A stretch of 64,000 nucleotides of DNA from Methylopila jiangsuensis (GCF_027922305.1 NZ_BSFK01000010.1:434001-498000); one strand, 5' to 3'. Shown: positions 28,359 to 41,645, counted from the first letter of the stretch. Made by a program: numbers and translations. The notes: a model not told the origin generated them from the sequence alone.

Positions 28359-29882
28359 ATGCCCAAGTCCGTCGAACCCAGGTCCACCGAGGCCCCCCGC
28401 GCCGCCAAGACCACGTTCCGCCCGCTCGCGGAGGCGCCCTCCGGCGTGGTGGTCGTTCTCGCCGGCGCGGACGGCGCCTTCGGCCCGGCGACGGCCGCGG
28501 CGCTCGCGCCCGCCTCCGACGCGCTCGCCCGCGCGGCGTCCGCCGAGCGCTTCAAGGGCAAGCAGGGCTCGGGCTTCGAGCTGCTGGCGCCGGCGCTCGA
28601 CGGCGTGGAGCGGCTGATCGTGGTCGGTCTCGGCGACGGTTCGGAGCCGACCGACTGGACCCGCCTCGGCGGCCAGATCCGCGGCAAGCTGCCCGGCGCC
28701 GCCACGGAAGCGACGATTTACGCCGAAGGGCCGGACGGTCCGCTCTCCGCGGACGAGGTGGCCGAGATCGCGCTCGGGTTCCGCCTGCGCGGCTACGCCT
28801 TCGACGTCTACAAGACCAAGAAGAAGGACGACGACTCCAAGGGTCTCGACAGGGCGGCGTTCGCGGTCGGCGACGAGGGCGCGGCCAAGAAGGCGTGGAA
28901 GATCCGCGAGGGCCTCGCCGAGGGCGTGGAGCTCGCCCGCACGCTGGTGAACGAGCCCGCCAACGTGCTGACCCCGATCGAGTTCGCCCGCCGGGCTCAG
29001 GAGCTTGAGGAGCTGGGCGTCGAGGTGGAGATCCTCGACGAGAAGGCGCTGCGCAAGGCCGGCTTCGGCGCGCTGCTCGCCGTCGGCCAGGGCTCGGTCC
29101 ACGAGAGCCGCGTCGCCATCATGCGCTGGAACGGCGCGAAGGATAAGGACGCCCAGCCGATCGCCTTCGTGGGCAAGGGCGTGGTGTTCGACACCGGCGG
29201 CATCTCCATCAAGCCCTCCGCCAACATGGAAGACATGAAGGGCGACATGGCGGGCGCCGCCTGCGTGGTCGGCCTGATGCACGCGCTCGCCTCCCGCAAG
29301 GCCAAGGCCAACGTGATCGGCGCCATCGGCATGGTGGAGAACATGCCCGACGGCGGCAGCTACCGCCCCGGCGACATCATCGCCGGCCTGTCGGGCCAGA
29401 CGATCGAGATCGTCAACACCGACGCGGAAGGCCGCCTCGTGCTGGCCGACGTGCTCTGGCACGTCCAGGACCGCTTCAAGCCCAAGTTCATGATCGACCT
29501 CGCGACGCTGACCGGCGCCATCCTGGTGGCGCTCGGCGTGGACAACGCGGGCCTGTTCTCCAACGACGACGAGCTGTCGGAGCGCCTTTACAAGACCGGG
29601 CTCGCCACCGGCGAGAAGGTGTGGCGCATGCCCATGGGGCCGGAGTTCGACAAGCTGATCGACTCCAAGTTCGCGGACATGAAGCAGACCGGCGGCCGCC
29701 ACGGCGGCTCCATCACCGCGGCCCAGTTCCTGAAGCGTCACGTCAACGACACGCCGTGGGCGCATCTCGACATCGCCGGCACGGGCATGGGCTCGCCCGC
29801 CTCCGACATCAACCGCAGCTGGGGCTCGGGCTGGGGCGTGCGCCTGCTCGACCGGCTGGTGAAGGACCACTACGAGGGGTGA
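28359..29882 (+). CDS. pepA: Leucyl aminopeptidase PepA
   Basis: This 507-residue M17 cytosol aminopeptidase removes N-terminal residues, preferring Leu. The two-metal active site is present: [20 protein letters not shown] and the signature [12 protein letters not shown]. The N-terminal macro-like domain (residues about 20-170) has an acidic/lysine-rich patch [15 protein letters not shown] hexamer at 28270-28275 is a possible -10 element. The neighbour holC is a usual partner in proteobacteria. Confidence 0.96.
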   Translation: MPKSVEPRSTEAPRAAKTTFRPLAEAPSGVVVVLAGADGAFGPATAAALAPASDALARAASAERFKGKQGSGFELLAPALDGVERLIVVGLGDGSEPTDWTRLGGQIRGKLPGAATEATIYAEGPDGPLSADEVAEIALGFRLRGYAFDVYKTKKKDDDSKGLDRAAFAVGDEGAAKKAWKIREGLAEGVELARTLVNEPANVLTPIEFARRAQELEELGVEVEILDEKALRKAGFGALLAVGQGSVHESRVAIMRWNGAKDKDAQPIAFVGKGVVFDTGGISIKPSANMEDMKGDMAGAACVVGLMHALASRKAKANVIGAIGMVENMPDGGSYRPGDIIAGLSGQTIEIVNTDAEGRLVLADVLWHVQDRFKPKFMIDLATLTGAILVALGVDNAGLFSNDDELSERLYKTGLATGEKVWRMPMGPEFDKLIDSKFADMKQTGGRHGGSITAAQFLKRHVNDTPWAHLDIAGTGMGSPASDINRSWGSGWGVRLLDRLVKDHYEG

Positions 29883-29923
29883 GGCGCCGGTCGGCTTCGC
29901 CTCTGAGGCTGACCGGCCTTGTT

Positions 29924-29954
29924 CCGTCATGTCCGCCGAGGGCGGGCATGACGG
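29924..29954. repeat. Intergenic palindrome, copy 2
   Basis: CCGTCATGTCCGCC and GGCGGGCATGACGG flank a GAG loop between pepA and holC. One G-T type mismatch sits in the left arm. Confidence 0.7.
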
Positions 29955-29988
29955 CGCGCCTGATGGGGCGGGGGGCGGAGAAGCCCGC

Positions 29989-30432
29989 ATGACCGAGATC
30001 CTGTTCTACCACCTCACGAGCCAGCCGCTGGCGCGGGCGCTGCCCGCGCTGCTGGAGAAGTGCCTCGAGCGCAAGTGGAAGGTGGTGGTGCAGGCGACGG
30101 GCGACGAGCGGGTGGCGGCGCTCGACGCCGCGCTCTGGACCTACGCCGACGACAGCTTCCTGCCCCACGGCGCGGGGCAGGACGGCGCCGACGAGCCGGT
30201 GTGGCTGACCGCCACCGACCAGAACCCCAACGCCGCCGCGGTGCGGGTGCTGGTGGACGGCGCGCCGCCGCCGGCGCTGGAGGGCTACCAGCGCGCGCTG
30301 GTGCTGTTCGACGGCGCCGATCCGGACGCGCTGGAGGCGGCCCGCGCCCAGTGGAAGGCGCTCAAGGCCGCCGGCCACGACCTCACCTACTGGCGGCAGG
30401 ACGAGGACGGCCGCTGGCGCCGTCAGGCGTGA
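29989..30432 (+). CDS. holC: DNA polymerase III subunit chi
   Basis: A 147-residue HolC. It links the clamp loader to single-stranded DNA-binding protein. The conserved N-terminus EILFYHLTSQPL, the ALPALLEKCLERKWKVVV helix, and LWTYADDSFLPHG are typical. The ATG at 29989 is chosen; the in-frame ATG at 29929 would read through the intergenic palindrome. It follows pepA as in many genomes. Confidence 0.94.
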   Translation: MTEILFYHLTSQPLARALPALLEKCLERKWKVVVQATGDERVAALDAALWTYADDSFLPHGAGQDGADEPVWLTATDQNPNAAAVRVLVDGAPPPALEGYQRALVLFDGADPDALEAARAQWKALKAAGHDLTYWRQDEDGRWRRQA

Positions 30433-30473
30433 GAGTCCTTTTGGAAAGTGCGGCAGAGCGCGATCTAAACTCC

Positions 30474-30505
30474 CGTCATGCCCGGCGAAGCCGGGCATCC
30501 ACGAC
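30474..30505. repeat. Intergenic palindrome, copy 3
   Basis: CGTCATGCCCGGC - GAA - GCCGGGCATCCACGAC. The right arm has the asymmetric CATCCACG end typical of Rhizobiales elements. It is paired with copy 4, which lies in the opposite orientation 30 bp downstream. Confidence 0.75.
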
Positions 30506-30535
30506 TGCTCGCTGGGCGGAAGCTCGGACTGTTCA

Positions 30536-30573
30536 CGTCATGGATGCCCGATGACCAAGCTCGGGCATGACGG
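30536..30573. repeat. Intergenic palindrome, copy 4 (inverted relative to copy 3)
   Basis: CGTCATGGATGCCCG and CTCGGGCATGACGG flank a short centre. Read on the minus strand it is the same unit as copy 3, so the two form a paired, BIME-like cluster in the 195-bp holC to hydantoinase gap. Confidence 0.75.
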
Positions 30574-30627
30574 CTGTCCTGAATTTCCAAACGGGCTCGG
30601 ACGCCCAACGCTTTCGGAAGCGAACCC

Positions 30628-34236
<3,609 letters not shown>

Positions 34237-34240
34237 TCCC

Positions 34241-35092
34241 ATGAGCGCGCAACCCGCTTCTACCCCTGCGAACCGGCCCGTCACCGTGTCCGCCGTCCGC
34301 GCGGCGAAGGGCGCGACGCCGCTCGTTTGCCTCACCGCCTACACCACGCCCATGGCGCAGGCTCTGGACGAGGCCTGCGACCTGCTGCTGGTGGGCGACA
34401 GCCTCGGCATGGTGATCTACGGCCTGCCGAGCACGATTCCCGTCACGCTCGACATGATGATCGCCCATGGCGCGGCGGCCGTGCGCGGCGCGAAGCACGC
34501 GCTGGTGGTGGTGGACCTGCCGTTCGGCTCCTATCAGGAGAGCCCGGCCCAGGCCTTCCGCTCCGCCTCCCGCATCCTGGCCGAGACCGGCTGCGGCGCG
34601 GTGAAGCTCGAAGGCGGCGCCGTGATGGCCGAGACCATCGCTTTCCTCACCCAGCGCGGCGTGCCGGTGCTGGCCCACATCGGCCTGCAGCCCCAGTCGG
34701 TGAACGCGCTCGGCGGCTACTCCGCGCGCGGGAAACTGTCGCCTGAGGCCGAGACCATCCTCGCCGACGCCCGCGCCGTGACCGACGCCGGCGCCTTCGC
34801 CGTGGTGGTGGAGGGCGTGGTGGCCCCGCTCGCGGCCCGCATCACCTCGACCATCCGCGTGCCCACCATCGGCATCGGCGCCTCGGCGGAATGCGACGGC
34901 CAGATCCTCGTCACCGACGACATGATGGGCGTCACCTTCGGCCATGTGCCGAAATTCGTGCGCCGGTACGCCGATCTCGGCGCGCGCATGAAGGCTGCCG
35001 CGGCCGACTACGCCGCCGACGTGCGCGCCCGCCGCTTCCCCGGCGCGGAGCACCTCTACGCCGCGCCGAAACCGACCGCCGCGGACGCGTGA
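34241..35092 (+). CDS. panB: 3-methyl-2-oxobutanoate hydroxymethyltransferase PanB
   Basis: This 283-residue enzyme adds a hydroxymethyl group from methylene-THF to alpha-ketoisovalerate, the first step of pantothenate synthesis. Motifs are [26 protein letters not shown], the Mg site [14 protein letters not shown] and [15 protein letters not shown]. The usual partner panC is not adjacent in this window. The ATG at 34241 follows the hydantoinase gene's stop by 4 bp. Confidence 0.96.
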   Translation: MSAQPASTPANRPVTVSAVRAAKGATPLVCLTAYTTPMAQALDEACDLLLVGDSLGMVIYGLPSTIPVTLDMMIAHGAAAVRGAKHALVVVDLPFGSYQESPAQAFRSASRILAETGCGAVKLEGGAVMAETIAFLTQRGVPVLAHIGLQPQSVNALGGYSARGKLSPEAETILADARAVTDAGAFAVVVEGVVAPLAARITSTIRVPTIGIGASAECDGQILVTDDMMGVTFGHVPKFVRRYADLGARMKAAAADYAADVRARRFPGAEHLYAAPKPTAADA

Positions 35093-35171
35093 GGCGCCGA
35101 CGCAGGGCGGATGACAACGCCCGCGTTTGGCCACATATTGGACTGCGAATCGAGGATCGGGGGATCTTGAA

Positions 35172-36107
35172 ATGCGGACTTGGGGCAGGCGGCGTGGGGC
35201 GCTGCTGTCCGGCGTGGCGCTTGGCGTCGTGGCGGCGTTCCTGATGACGGCGGACGCGGCGCGCGCGGCGGACATGGCCGAGAGCGTCGCCGGTCTTCCG
35301 GCGGTCGACGGCTTCAACGGCAAGCTGGAGGGCTTCGGCGGCTGGGGCGACAGCAAGGGCTTCCGCAGCGGAAGCAATTTCGTCGGCGGCGGCCTCGGCT
35401 CGCTGAGCGCGCCGCTGGGCCACAGCTTCGGCTTCCAGCTCGACGGCATGGCGGCGGCCCGGCAGGGCGACTTCGTCGGCGGCGCGGCCGGCCACCTGTT
35501 CACCCGCGATCCGTCGAGCCACCTCATCGGCCTTTACGGCTCGGGCGTCGGCTTCGACGACCCGTCCAAGACCCGCTCCTACAAGATCGGCGCCGAGGCC
35601 GAGGCCTATCTCGGCCGCTTCACCCTCTCCGGCGTCGCGGGCTACGAGCATGTGGACGCCAAAAAGGCCTTCCTCGGTCTCGACGGCGCGGGCGCGCGCG
35701 TGTTCTCCGATCCGAAGGACGGCGGCTCGTTCTTCGACCAGATCGACGTCAGCTTCTACCCAGCCGACAACCTGAAGCTGTCGGCCGGCCACCGCTATGT
35801 GGGCCGCAAGCACGCCGCGGCGCTCGGCCTCGAGGCGCTGTTGCCGGTCGGCGGCGTGGGCGTCTCCGCCTTCGCGGAAGGCCGCATCGGCGAAGAGGAC
35901 TACAAGGCGGCCTGGGCCGGCGTGAAGATCTACTTCGGCGAGAGCAAGAGCCTGATCCGCCGCCACCGCGAGAGCGACCCGCCGAACCGGCTCAAGGACG
36001 ACCTGTTCGCCGCCTCCAGCCGGCGCGACCGCGTCGGCGCGGTTCCGCCGCCGCCCCCGCCGCCGCCGGGCTGCGAAGTCACCAACTGCGGCTGCGTGTT
36101 CCAGTAG
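35172..36107 (+). CDS. Exported beta-barrel-like protein with poly-Pro, Cys-rich tail
   Basis: This 311-residue protein starts with a signal peptide (MRTWGRRRGALLSGVALGVVAAFL, cleaved near ARAAD). GGGGGATC lies just upstream of the ATG at 35172. Residues about 40-255 show alternating hydrophobic/polar strands (GFQLDGMAAARQG, FTLSGVAGYEHV, ISVSFYPADNLKLSAG-like) that suggest an outer-membrane barrel. The end is unusual: eight prolines in a row, then GCEVTNCGCVFQ with three cysteines. I do not recognise a named family. It is 7 bp from the next glycosyltransferase gene. Confidence 0.72.
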   Translation: MRTWGRRRGALLSGVALGVVAAFLMTADAARAADMAESVAGLPAVDGFNGKLEGFGGWGDSKGFRSGSNFVGGGLGSLSAPLGHSFGFQLDGMAAARQGDFVGGAAGHLFTRDPSSHLIGLYGSGVGFDDPSKTRSYKIGAEAEAYLGRFTLSGVAGYEHVDAKKAFLGLDGAGARVFSDPKDGGSFFDQIDVSFYPADNLKLSAGHRYVGRKHAAALGLEALLPVGGVGVSAFAEGRIGEEDYKAAWAGVKIYFGESKSLIRRHRESDPPNRLKDDLFAASSRRDRVGAVPPPPPPPPGCEVTNCGCVFQ

Positions 36108-36114
36108 CAAGCCC

Positions 36115-37293
36115 GTGACGCGCGCGCTGCTCGCCTGGGAGGGCGGCGCCGGACGCGGCCATCTGCTGCATCTGCGCGCGGTCGCCGAAGCCCTCGGCGG
36201 CCGTTTCGCGTTCGACGCCGCGTTGTGCCGCATGGAGCATGCGGCCGAGATCGCGCCGGTCTGCGACGTCGTGGTGCAGGGCGCGGCGCTTTACGACCGG
36301 GAGCCGCGCCGCCGTGGGCCGGGGGCGGTCGGGGCCGCCACCTGGGGCGAGTTCATGGGCGACATGGGCTTCGGCGACGCCGAGGTGCTGCGCGTCCAGA
36401 TCGGCTGGTGGATCGAAGCCATGAAGGCCCGCCGCGCGGAGCTGGTGGTGGCGGATTTCGCCCCCTGCGCCCAGCTCGCCGCGCGGGCGCTGGGCCTGCC
36501 CGTGATCGTCACCGGCGTCGGCTACGCCGTGCCGCCGCCGGACCTCGACGCTTTTCCCGTGTTCCTCACCGATCGAACCGCCCGCCTGCACGACGAGGCG
36601 GCCATGGTCGCCGCCGTCAACGCAGCCGGCGCGGCCTTCGGCCTCGCGCCCATCGACCGGCTGGCGGCGGTCTACCGGGCGGACGTGGCGCTGGCGCGCA
36701 CCCTGCCGATGCTCGACCCCTATGACGGGCTCCGGGCCGAGCCGCCGCTGCCGCCGCTCGCCGACGTTCCCGACGCGCCGTCGGCGGGGGAGGGCGACGA
36801 GGTGTTCGCCTATTTCTCCACCACGGAGCGGAACGACCCCGCTCTTATGGAGGCGATCTGCGATCTCGGCGCGCCGGTGCGGCTGTTCCTGCCCGGCGCC
36901 GACGACGCGCTCGCCGCCCAGCTCGAGGCCCGCGGCGTGCTGGTGGAGCGCGCGCCCGTGCCTGTGGATCTGATCGCCCGCCGTTCGCGGCTGGCGCTGC
37001 ACGCCGGCCAGCATGGGGCGCTGTGCATGGCGCTCGCCTGCGGCCTGCCTCAGGCGGCCGCGCCCCAGCATCTGGAGCAGCTCTATCACGCCCGCCGCGC
37101 GCAGGAGGCCGGGGTGCTGACGCTGCTGCCGCGGGGCGAGCGCGATCCGGCCGCGCTGCGCGCGATCCTGCGCGCCGCGCTCGCGGACGAGGACGCCGCC
37201 AAGCGCGCCCGCGCGCTGGCGCATGAGCTGCGGCCGCTGTTCGGCGACGCGCGAGCCGCGATCCGGAGCCGGCTGTCCACGCTTCGGGGCTGA
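36115..37293 (+). CDS. Glycosyltransferase, GT-B fold (UGT/MGT-like)
   Basis: This 392-residue protein has an N-terminal LLAWEGGAGRGHLLHLRAVA segment, like the GxGH motif of MurG/UGT enzymes. A C-terminal donor-site region contains LHAGQHGALCMALACGLPQAAAPQHLEQ, the HxGxxS-like and P-x-x-x-EQ pattern of GT1-type enzymes. The sugar donor and acceptor are unknown. It starts at GTG 36115, 7 bp after the barrel-like gene, so both probably share a transcript. Confidence 0.82.
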   Translation: MTRALLAWEGGAGRGHLLHLRAVAEALGGRFAFDAALCRMEHAAEIAPVCDVVVQGAALYDREPRRRGPGAVGAATWGEFMGDMGFGDAEVLRVQIGWWIEAMKARRAELVVADFAPCAQLAARALGLPVIVTGVGYAVPPPDLDAFPVFLTDRTARLHDEAAMVAAVNAAGAAFGLAPIDRLAAVYRADVALARTLPMLDPYDGLRAEPPLPPLADVPDAPSAGEGDEVFAYFSTTERNDPALMEAICDLGAPVRLFLPGADDALAAQLEARGVLVERAPVPVDLIARRSRLALHAGQHGALCMALACGLPQAAAPQHLEQLYHARRAQEAGVLTLLPRGERDPAALRAILRAALADEDAAKRARALAHELRPLFGDARAAIRSRLSTLRG

Positions 37294-37435
37294 CGGCTGC
37301 GCCTCGATTGGGCGCCGTTTTCCTGTGCGCCCCTCCGGCGTTCTACGGATGCGGGGCCCGCGGCCGCAGGCGTACGGTTCATGCGCTCAAAAACACCACG
37401 CGGCGGAAACGTCGCGGCTCTCGGGGGGAAGCGCC

Positions 37436-40400
37436 GTGGCCTATTTCTATGGCACGCCGGATGCGGAGCGGCCCACGCCGACCGCCGACGCGGACTACTT
37501 CTATGGCCAGGGCGGCGCGGACATCCTTGAAGGCGCGGGCGGCGACGACAGCCTGTCCGGGGGGGCCGACGACGACACGCTGGACGGCGGCGAGGGGGCG
37601 GACAGCCTCGCGGGCGGAGACGGCCAGGACCGGATATCGGGCGGCGCCGGCGACGACGTGATCTCGGTCTACCCGTACGAGACCGGCGCGGACACGATCG
37701 ACGGCGGCGACGGCGTCGATCAGCTCTATCTGTCCGTCTCCTCCACCTCGGCGGCGATCACGCTCAACGTGGGCGCGAACCAGGCCGCGGCGCAGATCCT
37801 GCCCGACGGCACCTCCGTCATCCGCATGGAGCGCATCGTCTTCAGCGGCGGCGACGGCGCGGACCGGATCACCGGCGGCGCCTATGACGACAGCATCTAC
37901 GGCGGCGGCGGCGACGACATCCTGTCCGGCGGCTCGGGCGGCCGGGACAACCTGCGCGGCGAATCCGGCGAGGACGTGCTGCGCATCCTGTCCGCGACCG
38001 GCGGATCGCTGGACGGCGGCGCGGACGACGACGGCCTCCACGGCGGCGAGGGCCACGACTATCTCTATGGCGGCGCGGGGGCCGACCTGATCGGGGGCGG
38101 CGGTGGCGACGACGTGATCGACGGCGGAACCGGCGACGACGACATCGACGCCGGCGCGGGATCGGACAGCATCGCCGTGCGGTTCGACGACGGCTATGAC
38201 GACATCGACGGCGGCGCGGGCGTGGACAGCCTGACGCTGGACCGCACCGCCTCTCTCGCCGGCCTGACGCTGAGCCTCGCCGCGCCCAACGTGGTCCAGA
38301 ACCTGGGCGACGGCACGCGGATCGTCCGCATCGAGCAGCTCGACTTCACCGGCGGCGCAGGCGGCGACGTGATCACCGGCGGCGCGCTCACCGACCGCAT
38401 CCGCGGCGGCGAGGGCGCGGACGTGCTGAGCGGCGGCGGAACCGGCGGCGATTACGACGTGCTCTACGGGCAGGGCGGCGACGACCGCCTGATCGGCACG
38501 TCGGGCTACGACTATCTCTATGGCGGCGCCGGCCGGGACACGATCGTCATGAGCGCCGACGGCGATTACGCCTATGGCGAGGCGGACGACGACGTCATCC
38601 AGGGCAGCGACGGCGCGGACCAGATCGAGGGCGGCGGCGGCCGCGACGTGGTCGCCGCGGGCGGCGGCGACGACGTCGTCACCGTGGGCGCGGAGGACGG
38701 CGCCGACGACATCGACGGCGGCGCGGGCGTGGACATGCTCTATTTCGCCCGCGGCGGCTCGGTGGGGCTGACGCTGAGCCTCGCGAACCCGGCCGTGGCG
38801 CAGACGCTGGCGGACGGCTCGCGCATCGTCGGCGTGGAGCGCATCGACTTCGACGGCGGCGCCGGACGTGACGTGATCACCGGCGGCGCGCTGGCGGACA
38901 GGCTGGACGGCGGCGCCGGTTCGGACGTGCTGAACGGCGGCGGCGGCGACTACGACTCGGTTTCCGGCGGCGACGGCGACGACCAGCTCAACGGCGGCGA
39001 GGGCTACGATTATCTTTATGGCGGCGAGGGACGCGACGTCCTGAACGTGTCCGCCGACGGCGACGCGGCCTATGGCGACGGCGGGAACGACCGCATCAAC
39101 GGCTCCGGGATCGGCGACGCGACGCTGTCCGGCGGCGACGGCGCGGACGTCGTCTATGGGCGCGGCGGGGCCGATTATCTCTACGGCGGCGACGGCGCCG
39201 ACCATCTCGACGGCGGCGCGGGCGACGACCGAATGTATGGCGGTCGCGGAAACGACCGCTACGTGGTCGACAGCGTCAACGACCAGCTTGGGGATGAGAG
39301 CGCGGAGGCGGCGGGCGGCGTCGATCTGGTGCTGTCCTCCGTGGACTGGACGCTGGCGGACGCCTTCGAGAACCTGACCATCAGCGGCGCCATCGGCCGG
39401 CGCGGCGTGGGCAACGCGCTCGCCAATCGCCTCACCGGAGGAAGCGGCGACGACACGCTGATCGGCCTCGGCGGCCGCGACACGCTGAACGGCGGCGCGG
39501 GCGCGGACCGCATGGACGGCGGCGCGGACGACGACGCCTACTACGTGGACTCCGTCGGCGACCGGGTGGTGGAGGCGGCCGGCGGCGGAACCGACGTGAT
39601 CAACAGCGCCATCAGCTTCGCGCTGGAGGGACTCAACGTCGAGAACCTGACGCTGACCGGAACCGCCGCCATCGACGGGACCGGCGACGCCGTCGCGAAC
39701 GTTCTCACCGGCAACGCCGGGGCCAACCGGCTCGACGGACGGGGCGGCGCCGACGTGATGCGCGGCGGCGCCGGCGACGACGTCTATGTGGTGGACGTCG
39801 CCGGCGACACGGTTGTCGAGGCCAAGGGCGCCGGGACCGACACGGTGGAATCCGCGATCACTTTCTCGCTGTCCGGCCTGTTCGTGGAGAACCTCGTCCT
39901 CGGCGGCGCCGCCAGGGACGGTTTCGGCAACACGCTCGACAACGCCATCACCGGCAATGGGCTCGCGAACCGCCTCACCGGCGGCGACGGCGACGACACG
40001 CTGGACGGCGGCGCCGGAGCGGACCGCATGGAGGGCGGGCGCGGCGCCGACGCCTATGTGGTGGACAACGCCCGCGACGTGGTGGTGGAGGCGAACGTCG
40101 CCGGCGTCGACACGGTGCGCGCCTCGGTCAGCTTCTCGCTCGCGGGCCAGTTCCTCGAGAACCTGACCCTGACCGGGAACGCCAACCTCAACGCTGCCGG
40201 CAACTCGCTCGCCAACGCGCTGACCGGCAACGCCGGCCGCAACGTGCTGAACGGCGACCGCGGCGCGGACGTCATGGCCGGCGGCGCCGGCGACGACGTC
40301 TATTACGTCGACAACGCCGGCGACGCGGTGGTCGAGGCCGCCAACGGCGGGGTGGACCGGGTGGTGAGCTCGGTGACGTTCTCGCTCGCGGGCCAGCACA

Positions 40401-40849
40401 TCGAGAACCTGACGCTCGGCCGCACCGGCGCGATCGACGGCTTCGGCAACACGCTGAGCAACGTCATTCTCGGCAACGCCGGGGCCAACGTGCTGAACGG
40501 CGGCCTCGGCCAGGACACGCTCACCGGCGGCGCCGGGGCGGACGTGTTCGTGTTCGACGGCAAGCTCGGCCTGAACAACATCGACCGCATCACCGACTTC
40601 TCGGTGACGGACGACGTGATCCGGCTCGACGACGCCGTGTTCCGGGGCCTTGCGGCCGGAGGCCTGTCGGCGGGCGCGTTCCACCTGGGCGCGGCCGCGG
40701 CGGACAACGCCGACCGCATCCTCTACGACGCCGGAACCGGCGCGCTGCTCTTCGACCGGGACGGGGCCGGCGCGACCTACAAGGCCGTGCAGTTCGCGAC
40801 GCTCGCCGCCGATCTGGCCCTGAGCGCGGGCGATTTCGTGGTGGCGTGA
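37436..40849 (+). CDS. Large RTX-type calcium-binding protein, probable type I secretion substrate
   Basis: The 1137-residue protein starts at GTG 37436 behind GGGGGGAAG; longer upstream frames are noise. There is no signal peptide. It is packed with GGxGxDxLxGG nonapeptides that bind calcium in a beta-roll. Residues about 77-607 form three long modules, each with SLAxPxVxQxLxDGxxIVxxE and GGAGxDVITGGA cores. Residues about 608-1035 form five shorter modules with VVDxxGDxVVEAxxxGxDxVxSxxxFSL and ENLTLTG. The last 100 residues (NNIDRITDFSVTDDVIRL to SAGDFVVA) look like a C-terminal type I secretion signal. No ABC exporter, fusion protein or catalytic domain is nearby. Confidence 0.88.
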   Translation: MAYFYGTPDAERPTPTADADYFYGQGGADILEGAGGDDSLSGGADDDTLDGGEGADSLAGGDGQDRISGGAGDDVISVYPYETGADTIDGGDGVDQLYLSVSSTSAAITLNVGANQAAAQILPDGTSVIRMERIVFSGGDGADRITGGAYDDSIYGGGGDDILSGGSGGRDNLRGESGEDVLRILSATGGSLDGGADDDGLHGGEGHDYLYGGAGADLIGGGGGDDVIDGGTGDDDIDAGAGSDSIAVRFDDGYDDIDGGAGVDSLTLDRTASLAGLTLSLAAPNVVQNLGDGTRIVRIEQLDFTGGAGGDVITGGALTDRIRGGEGADVLSGGGTGGDYDVLYGQGGDDRLIGTSGYDYLYGGAGRDTIVMSADGDYAYGEADDDVIQGSDGADQIEGGGGRDVVAAGGGDDVVTVGAEDGADDIDGGAGVDMLYFARGGSVGLTLSLANPAVAQTLADGSRIVGVERIDFDGGAGRDVITGGALADRLDGGAGSDVLNGGGGDYDSVSGGDGDDQLNGGEGYDYLYGGEGRDVLNVSADGDAAYGDGGNDRINGSGIGDATLSGGDGADVVYGRGGADYLYGGDGADHLDGGAGDDRMYGGRGNDRYVVDSVNDQLGDESAEAAGGVDLVLSSVDWTLADAFENLTISGAIGRRGVGNALANRLTGGSGDDTLIGLGGRDTLNGGAGADRMDGGADDDAYYVDSVGDRVVEAAGGGTDVINSAISFALEGLNVENLTLTGTAAIDGTGDAVANVLTGNAGANRLDGRGGADVMRGGAGDDVYVVDVAGDTVVEAKGAGTDTVESAITFSLSGLFVENLVLGGAARDGFGNTLDNAITGNGLANRLTGGDGDDTLDGGAGADRMEGGRGADAYVVDNARDVVVEANVAGVDTVRASVSFSLAGQFLENLTLTGNANLNAAGNSLANALTGNAGRNVLNGDRGADVMAGGAGDDVYYVDNAGDAVVEAANGGVDRVVSSVTFSLAGQHIENLTLGRTGAIDGFGNTLSNVILGNAGANVLNGGLGQDTLTGGAGADVFVFDGKLGLNNIDRITDFSVTDDVIRLDDAVFRGLAAGGLSAGAFHLGAAAADNADRILYDAGTGALLFDRDGAGATYKAVQFATLAADLALSAGDFVVA
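37664..39256 (+). repeat. Three in-frame RTX modules, long type
   Basis: Module starts lie near 37664, 38171 and 38675 (residues 77, 246 and 414). Each opens with a V(I/V)(S/T)V or SIAV strand and a TGADTIDGG/YDDIDGG/GADDIDGG block. A 40-residue insert with a DGTRIVRIE-type strand follows, then several nonapeptides. Copies two and three are the most alike. Confidence 0.75.
39257..40540 (+). repeat. Five in-frame RTX modules, short type
   Basis: Modules of about 80-90 residues begin near 39257, 39530, 39770, 40040 and 40286. Each runs from YVVDxxGD through FSLxGxxxENLTLTG and GNxLANxLTGN to a short nonapeptide block. The DNA copies have diverged, so this is an old expansion. Confidence 0.78.
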
Positions 40850-40889
40850 GGCTTCGTAAGTCGAGAGAGCTGCGATCGCTTACGTGCGA

Positions 40890-41645
40890 TCAAGTCTGAT
40901 CGCTGGAAATCCTCGAACTCTTACTGTTGACGATGTGCTGAACGATCGCAGGGATGATGCATACGGACGAAATTTCGGGCTTCTCGCCCATTGTCGACCC
41001 CATGCTTTTGATGCCTTCTGCAAGGGCAGGGTTTTTTTCGATTACATCCAAATGTTGAGGGACGAGCGATGCGCTCACCAAAAACTGGTCGACATGCCGG
41101 GGAAGTCGAGCCCAGTTAATTCGTTCCAGCAGCTTTCTCGCGCCGGATTTTGAAACGAAATAGCCGTCGCCGCCGGGTGTAGATATGCCGCTAGGTCGAG
41201 TCGCCGCGACTTCCGCGAAAGGATAGGTGGTCACTGGGCTGCTTTTTTGATTAAAATGAGAAGAAATTCTATTATTTGCAAAATAAAGATCAAAATTCTG
41301 ACTAAAAAAATTAGAATCAATAGAGGATATTGAGCTATTTATGACAATATCGTCTTCAAGAATGAGCGTGAAATCCTTTTCCAACGTAAGCGAGGTTTCC
41401 CATGCCTTGATGTGACTTGTGAGGCATCCGAAGGTGCCGGGAAAATTGTTGGCGGCGCGCCCGCCGATCTTGACGCGCTTGAGCAGACCACGGGGGAGCG
41501 AGGCGCCGTTGATGGCGGATAGTCTGTGGAACTGTAAGCCGAAATCGGAAATTTGCTTTGAGACAGAATTAAAACGCTCAGTATCCCTGTCTAGATTGAT
41601 CACTATTATATTGAAATATTGGCCTTCTTGTGCATCATGGCTCAT
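40890..41645 (-). CDS. Glycosyltransferase family 25 (LPS/LOS-type)
   Basis: This 251-residue protein has GT25 hallmarks: FNIIVINLDRDTERF at the N-terminus, FGCLTSHIKAWE, and the acidic metal site LILEDDIVI. A late GGDGYFVSKSGARKLLE segment also fits. GT25 enzymes transfer galactose or glucose in lipooligosaccharide outer cores. The coding sequence is visibly AT-richer than the chromosome, a sign of transfer. A good promoter candidate lies just upstream on the minus strand (41687-41715). It ends 40 bp from the RTX gene. Confidence 0.86.
   Translation of the reverse strand: MSHDAQEGQYFNIIVINLDRDTERFNSVSKQISDFGLQFHRLSAINGASLPRGLLKRVKIGGRAANNFPGTFGCLTSHIKAWETSLTLEKDFTLILEDDIVINSSISSIDSNFFSQNFDLYFANNRISSHFNQKSSPVTTYPFAEVAATRPSGISTPGGDGYFVSKSGARKLLERINWARLPRHVDQFLVSASLVPQHLDVIEKNPALAEGIKSMGSTMGEKPEISSVCIIPAIVQHIVNSKSSRISSDQT

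Noticed and set aside
37436-40540. CRISPR-like regular repeats
   Set aside because: The repeats are in frame, degenerate, without unique spacers, and encode GGxGxDxLx calcium-binding motifs.
37379-40684. 1101-residue minus-strand open frame
   Set aside because: It mirrors the RTX nonapeptide repeats on the opposite strand (Val/Ala/His-rich) and has no independent support.
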